A stretch of 64,000 bases of DNA from Stereum hirsutum FP-91666 SS1 (GCF_000264905.1 NW_006763131.1:2994708-3058707); one strand, 5' to 3'; shown: positions 1 through 12,096, numbered from the stretch's first letter. The notes: generated by a model from the sequence alone, not told the origin. Made by a program: numbers and translations.

Positions 1-2969
1 GATATCGACCGTGCGCCTAAGATGTCGAAGTGGCTGATGAGGAGTGTCATACAACTGGCGACCTTCTGACGCAACATCTCGAATTGATCGTCTGGGAGCT
101 GAAGGATGTTGTTTCGCCGGGTACGGTGGAGGGCGAACTCGAGCGCGTTGACCGCCCACCTGAACGTCTTCCTGTCGTTCGGGTCGCAATCGTCGCAGAT
201 GAAGGAAACCCATGAGATCGCGAGCTTGATCAGCAGTCGATTGAACCTGAGCAGCGTGGACCGGTCCATGTATTTCTGAACGTGTAGACCGTGCTCTGAC
301 GAGAAGAGGTACCAATTTTCGAGCAGGTCTTGTCGCTTGGGTGAGTCCCGCAGCGACGTGCGGACATAGTGGACGGAATCGACGATGGATTCGGCGAGTC
401 GGTTCGTGGCGCGACCGATCTTGCGCAATTCGCGATTGACACTGGGAAGGTGGGCTTGTTGGTCTGCGATGCAAGTCAGCGGCTTGATGTCCATCTCGAT
501 GTCTAGATCTTCCTCGTCGTACGGCATGAAGGCCTCCGCAAACTGTTGTTTCGCCAGATGAAGCCTATGATATGCTCCGTCAGCGATCAGTCGAACTCGA
601 TTATCCCTCAGCTCGAGGTCGATCTTCGGCATCTCGAGCATGAAGACGAGGCCATTCCATAGGAAGCGCTCGCGCGGTGAGAGCACGAGGAGATAGCCAG
701 CCTCGTCGGGATATTCGGCATTGAGATCGTAAGTTTCAACCACTTTGCGGCCGTCATCTTCGAGCACCTCGGTGACGTGGAATGCTTCGACGAGTATGCG
801 ACGGATATAGTCGGGATGCTCACGCAAGGGTGGCGATGCGATGATGTACGTGCCCTCTTCCTCGTACGTCTGAGTGTAGATAAGGAAGTGGTCGGTCTCG
901 ACAAGGGCTGCGATGAAGAGCTCCATGGAGACACCATCGAGGGTATATTCCGCGGAATTGCTGAATCTCTGGTTGATCGTCCTATGTCAGGGAGAGAACG
1001 GAGCGATTGATGAGCCTGGAAGCGCAAAACTTGAAGTGTATGTTAATATCTCGTACCGAACAAAGCGTTGCAGCTTTCGGTAGCGTAGACGCACGCTATC
1101 TAGGATTTTGCTGTACCAATTTACCATTTGGTCTCCGTTCATTTGCGTGCGGACACCTTGACTATTCAACTGCTCCTGTCTTCGTCGTTCGCCTTTATTC
1201 AGAGTTGGTACGCGGACTTGAGTCTCGAAGAAGTTCGTGACGCGAACCATGAGCTTGTTGGTGAGAGCACTACGAGATGTAGACAATGTCATACAGCGAA
1301 ACAAAATTCAGAGTCCATATCGCACATACCAGAGTTGCTCCGCCACCATCGAAGCGCCGCCTCCCGCTGTCAGCGCGACATCGTTAAATGTGGCCCACTG
1401 GGCTTCGATGACATCCGTCTCTTTGAAGTAGATATCCTTCGCTCCACTCTTCAGCTTCCAGTGGATGAGTTTGAACAGGAAGGCCAGAGCTTCGAGGACA
1501 ATAAAGTCGTAGTCCGCGCTGATACAGTGAGGAAGATTCCAGTTGCCTCCTGGATCCGGAGACAGGAACGCTTCGTATTGACGCTTGAGAGTGCAGGCGA
1601 TTCCGATGTTGAGTTTCAGATCATCCGTCATTTGGTCAATAATAAGGACTTCTGGATCTTTCAGTTTGAGAGCGTAATCAAGGCGAACGCGGAGGCTAGC
1701 TTGGGCGAGTTGAGTTGGGAAGGATATGAGGGGGACGAGCTCGCGCTCGAAAGTGGGGAGGTTTAGCTTTCGGAACATGGGGGCAAGGTTAACCTGTGCG
1801 TCACGGGCAGTGCCAATGAGGGCGTGGACGGTGGTCATGAAGCCCTTCGCAAACGTCATCTGGATAGACTCCTCTTTAAGCACGCGTTCGAGGAAAGTAG
1901 TCTCATCAGCGAGAGCACCTCCCTCTCCATGAGGTTTGAGAGGATCTCGAGGTCGAATTACTTGGTCGTTGCTGGTGCCAGGGGCACTGACGTCGAGTGT
2001 CTCGCTACCAGTCCATTTGCGAAGAATATTGATCTGGTAACGGAGAGACGTGAAGACGGTGGACCATGTGATGATACTGTCGCGGTACAGCTGAAAATCT
2101 TCCTCGCCGACGAGTGGTTTGTCTATCTGGAGTGCTTTCAGGCTCGGATAGAGTGACTGCACAATGTCGAGGTGACGAATAACTTCGTTGACCTGCTCGA
2201 GAGCTGCCAAACCTGGGTCGACGGCCTTGTCGACATCAACCGCCCGAAAGCTCAATACTTCATTGATAACATGGTCGACGGTGCGCAACCTCCTATCGTC
2301 GATCTTCTTCCTCTCTTCCTCCTCCGACGAACCCGTCATTTTCGCGCGAATCCCGAGCCAGATGTTGACTCCAGTATTGTCCTGCCCTTCTCCGGAGGAG
2401 GCGAGAGCGGTAGCTATTCGAGTCTTCTCCGACTTTAGAACGTCGCCATCGAGGACTGAAGCAAGCATACTCTGCCACTCTAGCCGTTCCCTGTCCTCGA
2501 GAGTTTCTGGCTCTATGGGCTCGGCGTCGAGAACGAGAGACAACCTGTCGTGCGATTCGGTATTGCCGACGAGGGACACGCGGCCTAGCTCCTCGTCATC
2601 GCTCTCCCCTGTATCGACCAGTTGCCCAAGACCTCTCTGGAAATAGTGACTGTCCGGATCACTTCGGGGATCATCTTCTGGCTCGGTCCTGTATCTTCGG
2701 AGGAACTGAGAGTAGATGTCGTGGTGGTTGGCGCTATACTGAGGGACTGCGGTAGAAGAAGATTGCTGAACAGGGATGTTAGAGGAGTTAGTGCCGGGAG
2801 AATAGGACGCTTTCTGGCGAAGTTTGGCACGGGAAGGGACTGAGGAGGCGGACTGTGTAGAGAAAGGCATGGGGCGTGAGAGAGATTGTTGTGGTTCCCA
2901 GTCGTCGTCTTCTTCCTGTCCGTCAGCGACCTCGGCGTGCGCAAACAAAGTCGGTGTGTGGCGCATCAT
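1..2969 (-). CDS. SSK2: MAP kinase kinase kinase of the HOG pathway (Ssk2/Ssk22/Wak1 type), 3' end cut by the window
   Basis: This gene encodes the N-terminal regulatory half of the MAPKKK that relays the Sln1-Ypd1-Ssk1 phosphorelay to Pbs2 and Hog1 in osmotic and oxidative stress. Translation starts at a double Met (MMRHTPTL) and begins with a Ser/Pro-rich, acidic leader. The conserved Ssk2-family block follows, with VNIWLGIRAKM near residue 205 and a long helical region ending in RLRYRKLQRF. Two introns are visible, near 1240-1307 and 970-1045. The frame then stays open to the window edge and includes ENWYLFSSEHGLHVQKYMD. About 950 residues are present. The Ser/Thr kinase domain must lie beyond base 1, so it cannot be inspected. 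It diverges from RBG1 across about 220 bp. Identification rests on the family-typical regulatory region, which I recognise well, but without the kinase domain it remains family-level. Confidence 0.9.
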
Positions 2970-3187
2970 CGTCTAGCAAGACGAAGTACTTAAGAAAAGT
3001 GCGGAGAAGGCGTCGAAGCAGACCGGCCTTTGACGTTAACTGCCACAGCGCGTTCATGACGTGAACTTTCCTTATTGATCCGACTTTTCCACGCATATTG
3101 CGTGGCGCTGTTCACACTTCCAAGTGGCCTCAGCACTTGCACCGATCCACTCTTCTTGTCTCCAACAAAGCTCCTCTGACGATCAAA
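2970..3187. promoter_or_regulatory. Shared intergenic region between SSK2 and RBG1
   Basis: A 218 bp gap separates two divergent start codons, so both promoters must lie here or inside the 5' untranslated regions. I see no clear TATA element. Confidence 0.5.
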
Positions 3188-5692
3188 ATGGGTGTCGTAG
3201 AAAAGGTGCGTAGGTTGTTCCTGGCTGTAGGTACATTTCTCACTCGATCATGTCCATCATAGATCAAGGAGATCGAGGGTGAGTCCCACAAACTCCGTCT
3301 AGAATAAACTACATTTAATTTACGAACTGTCTGGACTGAAGAGGAGATGGCGAGGAGTAAGTAGTCTCTTCCATTCTTGCCGAATATAGTACTTACCTTT
3401 GTATAGCCCAGAAGAACAAGGTGAAGCTTGTCCCACACCGACCAGCATCCGCATCGTATTGAAGCGATCGTGCTCGTGCAAGTAGGCGACCGAATACCAT
3501 CTGGGTCTTCTCAAGGCTAAGCTCGCTCGGTATCGAGCGCAGCTTTTGGAGCCACCCACGAAATCAGGGGGTGCTGGTGTAGGGTTCGATGTGCAAAAGT
3601 CAGGTTAGTGTGTGTCCACATCGCGAACTAGAACTTCATTGAACGGCAACACGCAGGGGATGCTCGAGTTGCTTTGATTGGCTTTCCATCGGTCGGGAAG
3701 GTACGTTCTCTAAGTTTCTTCCTGACATTGACTCCAGTAAATTCTCATGCTGTACGATGCCAGTCCACACTTCTCGGTAAAGTCACCCACACGGCCTCGG
3801 AAGCTGCTGCCTACGAATTTACAACTTTGACCGTAAGATATTCACAACTTATAATTCACGCCTCATAGTCTCGAAAGTTGATGAATTTATCAGGCCATTC
3901 CGGGAGTGCTGTGAGTGGAACCTTACCGGCTTTTGTTGCGGTGGCGCGCTGATCTTCTAGGCCAGAACATACGATGGGGCGCGGATACAGCTTCTAGATC
4001 TACCAGGAATCGTGGAGGTAAGTGATTTTTCGTCTATTCCTTCCAGCCTCCCTTCTAATAACTCACTGCAAAACTAAACCAGGGGTAAGAACTCTGCAAG
4101 ATCTCCTGAGGACGTATCAAACTCATGACTGACCCTTGCTCAGTGCGAGTCAAGGCCGTGGTCGTGGTCGACAGGTCGTATCTACAGCTAAGACGGCTGA
4201 CCTTATCCTGGTGAGGACTTTGATTGTCGGTCGACGTATCAGTGCTCAGTATGCCACAATAGATTATGCTGGACGCAACCAAGTCTGAGGAACAACGGCG
4301 ATTACTCGAGATCGAACTGGACGCAGTCGGCATCAGGTTGAACAAGCAAAGGCCGGACGTAGTGTTCAAACGAAAAACTACCGGAGGGGTGAGCATGACT
4401 GAATATCAGTGGTCTATCTGTCTAAGGCACTCATTGTTCGAGCTCTGTTCTTTCCCTAAAGATCACGGTTCGTCCATCCGTTTATGTCAAGAGTTCTCTG
4501 CCAGTGAAGCTGACGGTGCAATTTCCAGTTGACTGCGACCGTGAAACTAACTAAGACGGACGAGAAGACAATTCGAACAATTCTTGCCAGCTGTGAGCAC
4601 TTCAGTACCGTTGACCATGGCTCATCCAGAACGACTAACTCAACCTTGGTGTTCGCACATGTTAGACAAGCTACACAACTGTGACGTTATGATTCGTGAG
4701 GACGTATGTTTGCTGCCGTTTTGTGACTTATTGCAAATTTAACGACTCACTTACACAGATCACGACAGACGAGTTTATCGACGTGCTGATCGGTATGTAC
4801 CTGATCTGCCAATTATCCCTTAGTGTCTTTCGTGTTTTGCATGCTAACGTTGAGTTTCGACGACAGGAACACGGAAATACATTCCCTGTCTATGTGTGTT
4901 GCATATTCATCCTCGCCCCACCTCGCAATCGGGACTTGGCAATATACCAATAAACCTCTAATGATCGAACCCTTCAACAGATGTTTACAACAAGATCGAC
5001 GCAATCAGTCTGGAACAGCTCGATAAACTAGCTCACGACGATCATACCGTCGTCATCAGCTGTGAGATGGGCCTCAAGTAAGCTTTCCACACCCCCTCTC
5101 TCCGTCTTCTCACCAACGCCTCACATGGCCTACGTACTCACCTTCCATTACCAGCCTGGAATATCTCATCGAACGCATCTGGGACGACCTCGACCTCGTC
5201 AGAGTCTATACGAAGAAACGAGGAGCGCATCCGGATCTCGACGACCCGGTATGTATGCGGAAGGGATCAACGATCGAGGTAGAGTTGAACCTTTTCATTT
5301 CTGGACAAACGGCAATATCTAATCCTACTTACTCGACAGGATGTGTGTAATGGGATCCATAGGTCGCTGGTCCCAAATTTCCGGTATGCTATCGTTTGGT
5401 GAGTACTACTCACTGTTTGCATATCTATCCGCCGAGTTGGTCTCCTAGGAGATTGCATTTGGCCGTAAAGAGAAGGTTTACTCACATTGGTCCTCCGAAT
5501 TATAAGGGGCAAGTCATCGAAATTCTCGCCACACGGACAGAAAGTCGGAATGGCCCATCTGGTGCAGGACGAAGATGTTGTTTCCAGTGCGTGTAGTCTC
5601 TTTCTGCTTCGCCGTTGTCAGTCTTGTTGCCCTCGTACTTTGATTTGCTGACATTTGTGTGTGGACTGCGCCATTCAGTATTCACGAAGTAG
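3188..5692 (+). CDS. RBG1: Developmentally regulated GTP-binding protein DRG1/Rbg1, translation-associated GTPase
   Basis: This is an Obg/DRG-family GTPase of about 370 residues. It acts in the cytoplasm with a DFRP partner (Tma46 in yeast) and associates with ribosomes. Seen in order: an N-terminal helix ([19 protein letters not shown]), G1 GFPSVGKSTLL, a switch region (AAYEFTTLT), G3 DLPGIVEG followed by GRGRGRQV, G4 [13 protein letters not shown], and a C-terminal TGS domain ending [14 protein letters not shown]. Length and order match the family. The start was chosen because MGVVEKIKEIEEEMART matches the family N-terminus. The exon structure is extreme, with about 20 exons. Coding exons include 3188-3205, 3263-3278, 3342-3356, 3407-3420 and 3894-3910, an apparent 2-nt exon at 4083-4084 and an apparent 6-nt exon at 4462-4467. 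The G1 lysine and serine codons are separated by an intron. Confidence 0.97.
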
Positions 5693-6074
5693 ATGTCGCT
5701 ATGTCGTCCCTATCGACTCGAAGTTGTTTTGAAAGAGATGTTCAAGTTTGTAGCTGTATGTACTTGTTGTATACTTTCGCACGCGATTCAAAACATGCTC
5801 GCTTTCAAACAGTAACAGGAAGAATCGTTTGGACATTCTGCTTTTCGTATACGGTGATGCGGTACTGCACTGAATATGAGGGTTATAACATCAAGGACAC
5901 AAACACGTATCTACAGACGGCTAGCATGGTACAATGGAGCACTGAAGTAAAAATCAAAACACGGGTGGGTTGTTGGTATGTACAGAAAGCAAGCGACAGC
6001 AAAACAAGATCAAGATATCCAAGAAACGATAGTGTGACGCCCAACTTTTTCGTAACAAGACAAGATAAAATTTC
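5693..6074. other. Intergenic, convergent RBG1 / chromodomain gene
   Basis: These 382 bases lie between two convergent stop codons. They are AT-richer than the flanking exons and should hold both 3' untranslated regions. I see no gene. Confidence 0.5.
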
Positions 6075-8050
6075 TTACATCTGCACGAAACCTTCTTCCT
6101 TCATCGCATTCCACCAGTCCAGAATTTCCTTCGCCGACTTCGTCAACTCCGACCCGGCCAGCCATCTCATCTCGCGGTTTCCCCAACCTTCCCACCGCAC
6201 CAAGTACGACATCCCTTTCCCATGCTTCTTCTCTAATACTATAGTCTCGATCTCCCACTCCTTCTCCCCATCTTTGCCCCTGCCCGCAGGACCAACATTC
6301 GGATCGACCGCTTGTTCGTAGTCATCAGGACCACGCCTTCCAGTCCAGCGCTTCAGTCTAGTGCCCGTAAAGATTGTGCTAGGAAGCAGAACACCCTTAT
6401 GACTGGTGGTAGCGGCCATTTCGACATTCCATCGGGAACAGTGGGGAGTATTATAAGACCGGTGGAGAATCGTGAAGGGGCCTTCCCAGCTAGTATGGAA
6501 CCGAGGACGGCCGTGCTCGTCGACTTGATCATCATGGGGGAGAGGAGGAAAGTACATGCGGACAAGTACTTCATCTCTAGGTCGAAAGTGACCTGAAGGC
6601 TTGACCTTCAAAGAATGCGAGGGTGGCACAGGGCGCTTTTTCTGGACGAAAGGCATGTAGGAGATGAGCACACGTAGAATTCTCAAGGATGAGAAAAGGT
6701 ACCTGTGACTCCTTTACCTGCGCTCGTGATGTCGACAGCGCAAGCGTCTGCTTCTTCACTGGTTGTCGTTTTTCCTTAATTTCAAGGTGTACTTTCTTCC
6801 TGTTCCAGATCTCTTCTTCATCGTCACTACTATCACGAACCTGCGAAATTTTGCGCTTCTTCCCCAAAGGTGCCTTCAACTGCTACGATGTACGGCCCGG
6901 GGTAAGTCAAGCTAGCAAGGTTAGTTGAAAGGCGACTCACTGCAGATGGATCCTTGGCCAAGCTGATGGGTTGATGCTGAATTTTGGTCACCTGGTGCTG
7001 GACTGGCGCAGACAGCTCCCTCTACGACAAAGAGATGGATGATTCAGTGACAACAAAAACGCATTCGACAACACTGAGGTTATTACTTCGGAAGTTTGCG
7101 CCTCGTAGGGCGTGAATCGACCTTTTGAATCTCTGACATTGTTACGCTTTGAAGCCTACATCGCATGAAGTGGTTTATAAGCAAGAGATCAGCAAGAACA
7201 TAGCGACATTGCTCACAGGGGTTTGAGGCGGAGTTTGCTGTTGTCTCTGAAAACAACGATGTGCACAAAACGGTGGTATTAGAAAAACAGACATAAAGCA
7301 GGTGGTTAAGAAAGACGAACCGGTGCGTTGACTATGGCTCGGTTAGAAGCAATAATAGAGTCTCCTTGGTCGGGCTGGACGTCGTTATACGCAACGCGGA
7401 AGACGTCCTGCTGGGCTTGCGAAGAGGAACCCTGAAGAGGTCGAACGTGATCAGGTGGACGTTGGTTGCGATCTCTTGGGATGGAAGCCGGGATCATTGG
7501 TCGTGCAATGCGCGAGCGCTGCGGCGTGTGCGGGGCAGAACCATTTGACTACATTTGAACGAATATGTAGATAAAAATTGGGGAAGCGGGAGCCTAGGGG
7601 TGTGAAGAAGGCAGCGTACCGTACTCGCCTGGCCAGGAATTGGGCTAGGTTCGCGAACGTTTGAGGTGCGATCGCTCGAGCTCTTCGCAGCCACCTGTCG
7701 TATATTGACCGGGAAAGTACAGTGTTAGCTGAGTTACAAGACCAAGATGAAGGAGAACGCACAGGATGTTCAATGGTCTCAGGCTCAGCGCGACCTTCCT
7801 TCAGAACACTAACTGCTCGGTCGATCGAAAGGCGGGCCCGCGCGGCCATAAAAGTTAGCTCTACCCTTTCCTCCTCTGAGATTCTCCCATCAACAGCACC
7901 TGCTTCCCTTGGAAGCAGCTTCTGTAATTCTTCCAAAGAACTGTTAAGGTTTTTAAATATAACGAGAGAACTCGCAGGGCCTGCTTGGCCACGGGCGCCG
8001 TGTCCCTCCCAAAAATCTCTGAGACGGCGAACGTTCCCGTCGACGCTCAT
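6075..8050 (-). CDS. Chromodomain protein with integrase-tail-like (GPY/F + chromo) C-terminus
   Basis: This is a multi-exon gene of about 8 exons and roughly 500 residues. The N-terminal exon (MSVDGNVRRLRDFWEGH) is helical and matches no family I know. Middle exons are short and rich in Gln, Pro and Ser. Then comes a basic, acidic-patched segment (GKKRKISQ, then DSSDDEEE) that could include a nuclear localisation signal. The last exon has PRDEVLVRMYFPPLP, RFHTSWEGPFTILHRS, and a chromodomain with WEIETIVLEKKHGKG, YLVRWEGWG and ILDWWNAMKEEGF. A DEVLV...WEGPF block followed by a chromodomain is the order seen at the end of Ty3/Gypsy chromovirus integrases. No reverse transcriptase, RNase H or integrase core is nearby. 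It probably binds chromatin through methyl-lysine recognition. An ordinary host chromodomain protein is the alternative. Exon boundaries 2-7 are read by eye. Confidence 0.75.
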
Positions 8051-8307
8051 GATTTCATGAGCTCTAGATCTGTCTGATTACTCAATGTCGAGTACCTGCA
8101 GCAAGCAGAAGCCAGAATTCGGATGATTGAATCAAAGTCTGAGGCAAGCCTTCCGAGGTCAAGATGATGGAGGTTCAAGAGAGGAGCCTCGATGGGATCT
8201 TTTACCTGAGAACACCGTCTCGCGGTGTTCTCATAGATGAGCTTGATATCCGCATCGTTTACATTTGTTTGCGGCCGAAAAAAGATTGAGTTTATGAGTT
8301 GAGCCAA
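8047..8307 (-). CDS. Small ORF overlapping the chromodomain gene start by four bases (doubtful)
   Basis: An 86-codon ATG-initiated frame (MAQLINSIFFRPQTN...) ends in a TGA that overlaps the ATG of the chromodomain gene as ATGA. It could be a short separate protein, a 5' exon of the chromodomain transcript, or an upstream ORF in its leader. A GT at about 8207 (CTCAG|gtaaaa) would allow splicing out of the middle. The N-terminal part reads like a helical small protein, but I cannot place it in a family. Confidence 0.3.
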   Translation of the reverse strand: MAQLINSIFFRPQTNVNDADIKLIYENTARRCSQVKDPIEAPLLNLHHLDLGRLASDFDSIIRILASACCRYSTLSNQTDLELMKS

Positions 8308-8552
8308 AGTTGTCGAGCGGTGACTTCACGCAAATATCCGACACGGCGCCGACACCCCGGTAGCCTCGTGACCTTGCCTCCTCGAGTTCGAACTGTACGG
8401 CTTGAGAGCACTTTCGTCCTTTCCGTTCTCCACTTACTGCTCATACGTATCTGTTGCATCGAAAAATCTGAACACTTCCAGTACGGATCATAATCCTGCG
8501 AATTATCTGTGCTATATCTTGCAAGACCTCTCAGACCGACACACTCCCAATT
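8308..8552. promoter_or_regulatory. Divergent intergenic region upstream of MED11
   Basis: This 245 bp gap lies between the small minus-strand ORF and the MED11 start codon. Promoters for both directions must be here. No specific element was recognised. Confidence 0.4.
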
Positions 8553-9227
8553 ATGTCCACGAATGAACCCCCAGCGCAGCCCGAGGTTTCCGCCTCCGAA
8601 CTCGATTCCAGCCGCACAGCGAGACAGATATACGCGCTAGGGGATGTCGAAAAGGTGTGTACCTACCTGCTCTAATAGTGGGGTTTTTTTCCACTGACGA
8701 CACTTCCTGCAGGACATAGCCCGCCTTCTACAGCTCGCCTCCTCCTCGATATCTCTTCTCACCCTGCCTCAAACGGACGGCGAAACCGACAATCTACCAC
8801 AGGGAGAGGAACGGTCTGAACAGTTTGTGCTGGAAGTGAGCGAATATTTTGAACGGCTTGACGTGAGTTTAAGCCCCTATTCGCTTCTTGTGACATGCAC
8901 CGACGTCTCTACCGCTATGCTTCGTACCAGAACATCCAATTTGCCATTCGTTCTTCCCTCGCCCACATACGACAGTCACGCATACCACCCACCTCCATCG
9001 ACGCGCCATCCCAAGGATTCAGACCACGAGCCCCTGGAGTCGGTCTTCCCCCGCTGAACAGACAAGATCCATTGGCCGAGCAGCCTAAGATACGCGGACT
9101 GCAGGAGGAGCGAACGGAGAGGGATGCATGGCAAGGGATCCTCGATGCTCTGACTCGAATGCGAGACCTTCGAGCTCAGGAACGTCAAGATGCGAAGGAT
9201 GAGCAGGAAGACGTGGACATGTCTTGA
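8553..9227 (+). CDS. MED11: Mediator complex head subunit MED11
   Basis: MED11 is a small head-module subunit that pairs with MED22 and links Mediator to RNA polymerase II and TFIIH. The first exon ends in the family-typical RQIYALGDVEKDIARLLQLAS, spliced across an intron at about 8655-8712. The second exon ends EYFERLD. The third, after an intron ending near 8930, begins with a helix typical of MED11 (NIQFAIRSSLAHIRQSRIPP). The C-terminal extension is Pro-rich, then a helix-rich acidic tail ending EDVDMS. The total is about 188 residues, longer than animal MED11 but ordinary for basidiomycetes. It converges with TBCA. Confidence 0.93.
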
Positions 9228-9427
9228 TGCTCGGTGATCGGATTCCGTCAGGCAGGTGTAGGACGCTGCGTATGTGAAGTTTGAGACGATAATAGGTGCG
9301 TAGAATACAATTGTCTTTATACAAAATTGTACGGTATCTTCTTCCCGACCACGGGTTTTATCTTACAAGGTAGTACTCGCGCTCCGGCATTCCTACATCT
9401 GACTCTGCCATGGGCGTCACCATTACC

Positions 9428-10062
9428 TCAAACGCTAACCGTTTCCAAAGCTTCCTCGGCAGCTATTAACTGCTCATCTTCCGCGAACGCAGGGTCCCTC
9501 TTTGCGAGGACCTGAGGAGGTATCGTGAGACCATAGGAAATGCGTCGAGCGGAGTCCGAGTGAATAGAGGACTTACCACAAGGTCTCTCAAATCGGCCAC
9601 CGTCTTCCCCAACCGTGTATCGGCGTCAACGACCATCTTCTTGGACTCCTCTAGCATCTTTTTCTGCGCGTCAAGAAAACGAAGAACATCTCAGTTCAGT
9701 GACTGCGGATTCGTGAATGGCACAAGGGCGAGGGAAGGCGGAAGAAGGGCAGCGGTCTGCATCACGCACGGCGTTCTTTACGTCCCATTCCTCTGCACCA
9801 TCTGCTACGAGCTTATCCAGTTTCCGCTTCTGGTCCTCTACTTCGTCACGATACATGTTTTGTTCTTTGTAAAGCCTGCCGTCATACAATAGCAAACAAG
9901 AATTGAAATCAGTGTGGAGTTCATATGACCATAAATCGCAAACGTTCAGAAGGCCGGCGGGGAAGTCATCGGACGCTGGAATGGGTGAACGCAGATCTGT
10001 GCTTACCTTTTTGCAGAGCCAGACTTGATCCTGAGTTGTTTGCGGGTTGCAGCTGCGTCCAT
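9428..10062 (-). CDS. TBCA: Tubulin-binding cofactor A (beta-tubulin chaperone, Rbl2)
   Basis: This protein of about 109 residues forms the small three-helix bundle that captures beta-tubulin from the CCT chaperonin and passes it along the tubulin folding pathway. Four exons read MDAATRKQLRIKSGSAKR, then LYKEQNMYRDEVEDQKRK and KLVADGAEEWDVKNA, then MLEESKKMVVDADTRL, then AFAEDEQLIAAEEAL. Length and helical register match the family. The start at 10062 is the only Met giving the conserved N-terminal helix. It is cytosolic, with no targeting signal. Confidence 0.95.
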
Positions 10063-12096
10063 GGTTGCTGTTGAATGTATGTTTTGGAATTACGTGTCGG
10101 TGGCAAGAAAGGTGAAGAAAAGACGTTACAAGCGTATGTCGGTACGAGACTCGTCAAGCAATTGCGTGTGAGCTTTCCGATGACGATTGCGGCAGGATCT
10201 AACTTCGCCACCGCCATCTTCCTTCGGACGCGAATTAGACCATCGATAAGGGCTAAATCTAGGCTACCTCGCTTCCGCATTCTGAACTGCTACAACGGCT
10301 GAAGCGCTGATGGCGCGGCATCAACAACACGTCAAGCAAGCTTTCCTTCAAGGTTCCGTAACGGCGGGTGCATCAAATAGACTACTTACCCGGCATTTTT
10401 TTGTCTCAAGCTTGACGTCGGGTTCCCGCATGAGATGACAATAATACCACGTAAAGAGCTCATGACAATATGTCGTAGATGTCTACCTCCTACAGAGAAT
10501 ACAGGCGTGACTAGCACCTCCGGGAACGTAGATAAAACAAGCGTGCAGTTCAGACAACAGGAGCATGTGAATGAACATCAATAGGAGCCGGAATCGAGAA
10601 GCGGGGGAAGTGAGGAGGGATTTCGACGGGAAAAGCAACACGGTGAAGAACGATACCGTATAGTATACATGTACTGCAGATGAGACTCGTATGGAAGAAA
10701 GTCCTATCAGGCGAAGGGGAACAGACGAGGGCGGGCTACAGAGGGGAACGAGCAAAATCCCAACATAAAACCAAACGAAGAAATTGAAAGCACCGTCCAA
10801 GCGAGCCCAACTAGGGGCGCGAACGATGACTCCCAACTTCTCTCTCGTGTCGACGACGACGGTGACCGCAGCCGCAAACCCCAACGACGACTACTCAATC
10901 GACAACGACTCGCTCGCGCGCGACGGATTTCAACCCAAGGCCCTTCTCTGGTACGGACTAGCCGCACAGCGAGGCGGGGAAGTGAGTGCGGGAGATACGG
11001 GTCGGATATCGAAGAGGAAGCGTAAGGGAAGCAGGATAACGAGTCGCGAGATCGAAGGCGGAGAAGATGGTGATGGTCGAATTGGTGCTGTCTGAGCGAC
11101 GCGGAACCGAGTGACGGACAAGCCGCCACAAGCTCGAAGGGATGTTTGTGCGTAGCAGAACATCGGGAACGCCGGGATGCAGTGGCCGGAGCTGAACGTC
11201 GAGGGATCGGAGGACATGGGAAGTGTATCGAAGCGAGGCGGCAGGCGTTGATCAGGCGCCATTCACACGCTCAAGACGCTGAGGGACGGGATGGAGATGA
11301 GGTGGCGACAATAATAATAGACGGGGAGATGATGGCATCGTGACCGGAAGGCGCCGTGAGGAATTCTGGAGGCCAGGAAGGAGATAGCGTTGTGGGAATC
11401 ATACGAGTTGCAGGAGACCGGGAGACAAAACGAAAAGATGCCGGTGTATTGGCGCGCACCATATGAAGGCGACTGCTCAGCGAAGAGGTCGCATTCGGCG
11501 CGTAGACGAGGGAAGAGAGTGGGGATGGAGACTGGACGACGATGTGAAAACAAGAAGGCGCCGTGCGTTCGACGAAGCGCTGACGCTCATGGGGAGCGGC
11601 AGAAGGTGCCTCAAGCCGAGATGCACGGTCTTGTGTCAGTGTCGTGTCGTTCGGCATCCGTACATCCTCGGTGATCGTCTTCTTGTCGAGTGTCGAGGGT
11701 TCCTAGCACGAGCTGTCGGCGTCGAGAACGGTGACCGCTGGTCGACCGAACGCTAACGGAGAGGAGGGAGAGGCAAGGCGGCGCGGCCGCCACGTACGGT
11801 AACGCCGAGGAAGAGTGAGGGTGCATCTTCGACAAGCTGCTGGCTGGTATCCTCCCGGAAACGAGCACCATGGAAATAAAAAACCACATCGATAGCAGGA
11901 AAGATGGAAGCGGGAAGGATGATGCGAGGTAGGTATGCGTGCGTAGAGTGTCCATGCGAATAAAAAAGCGTCGAGCCTGCAGTCCTGGCAGGATATCATC
12001 ATAGCATCAATATTATCATAAAAAAGCGCGGGGTCCGCAAGTTTTTGTCGTAAGACCGCGAGACGGTGCTGCAGTCCTTCCAAATGCGCGGGGCAA
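10063..12096. other. Long intergenic region between TBCA and bHLH-1
   Basis: About 2 kb separates the TBCA start from the 3' end of the first bHLH gene. Several medium open frames exist on both strands (for example 10784-11095 plus, 10707-11129 minus) but none shows recognisable domains or convincing splice structure. Part may be a long bHLH 3' untranslated region and part the TBCA promoter. Confidence 0.4.

Noticed and set aside
10075..10302. Overlapping open frames on both strands upstream of TBCA
   Set aside because: They lie in the TBCA promoter, oppose each other and show no family similarity.
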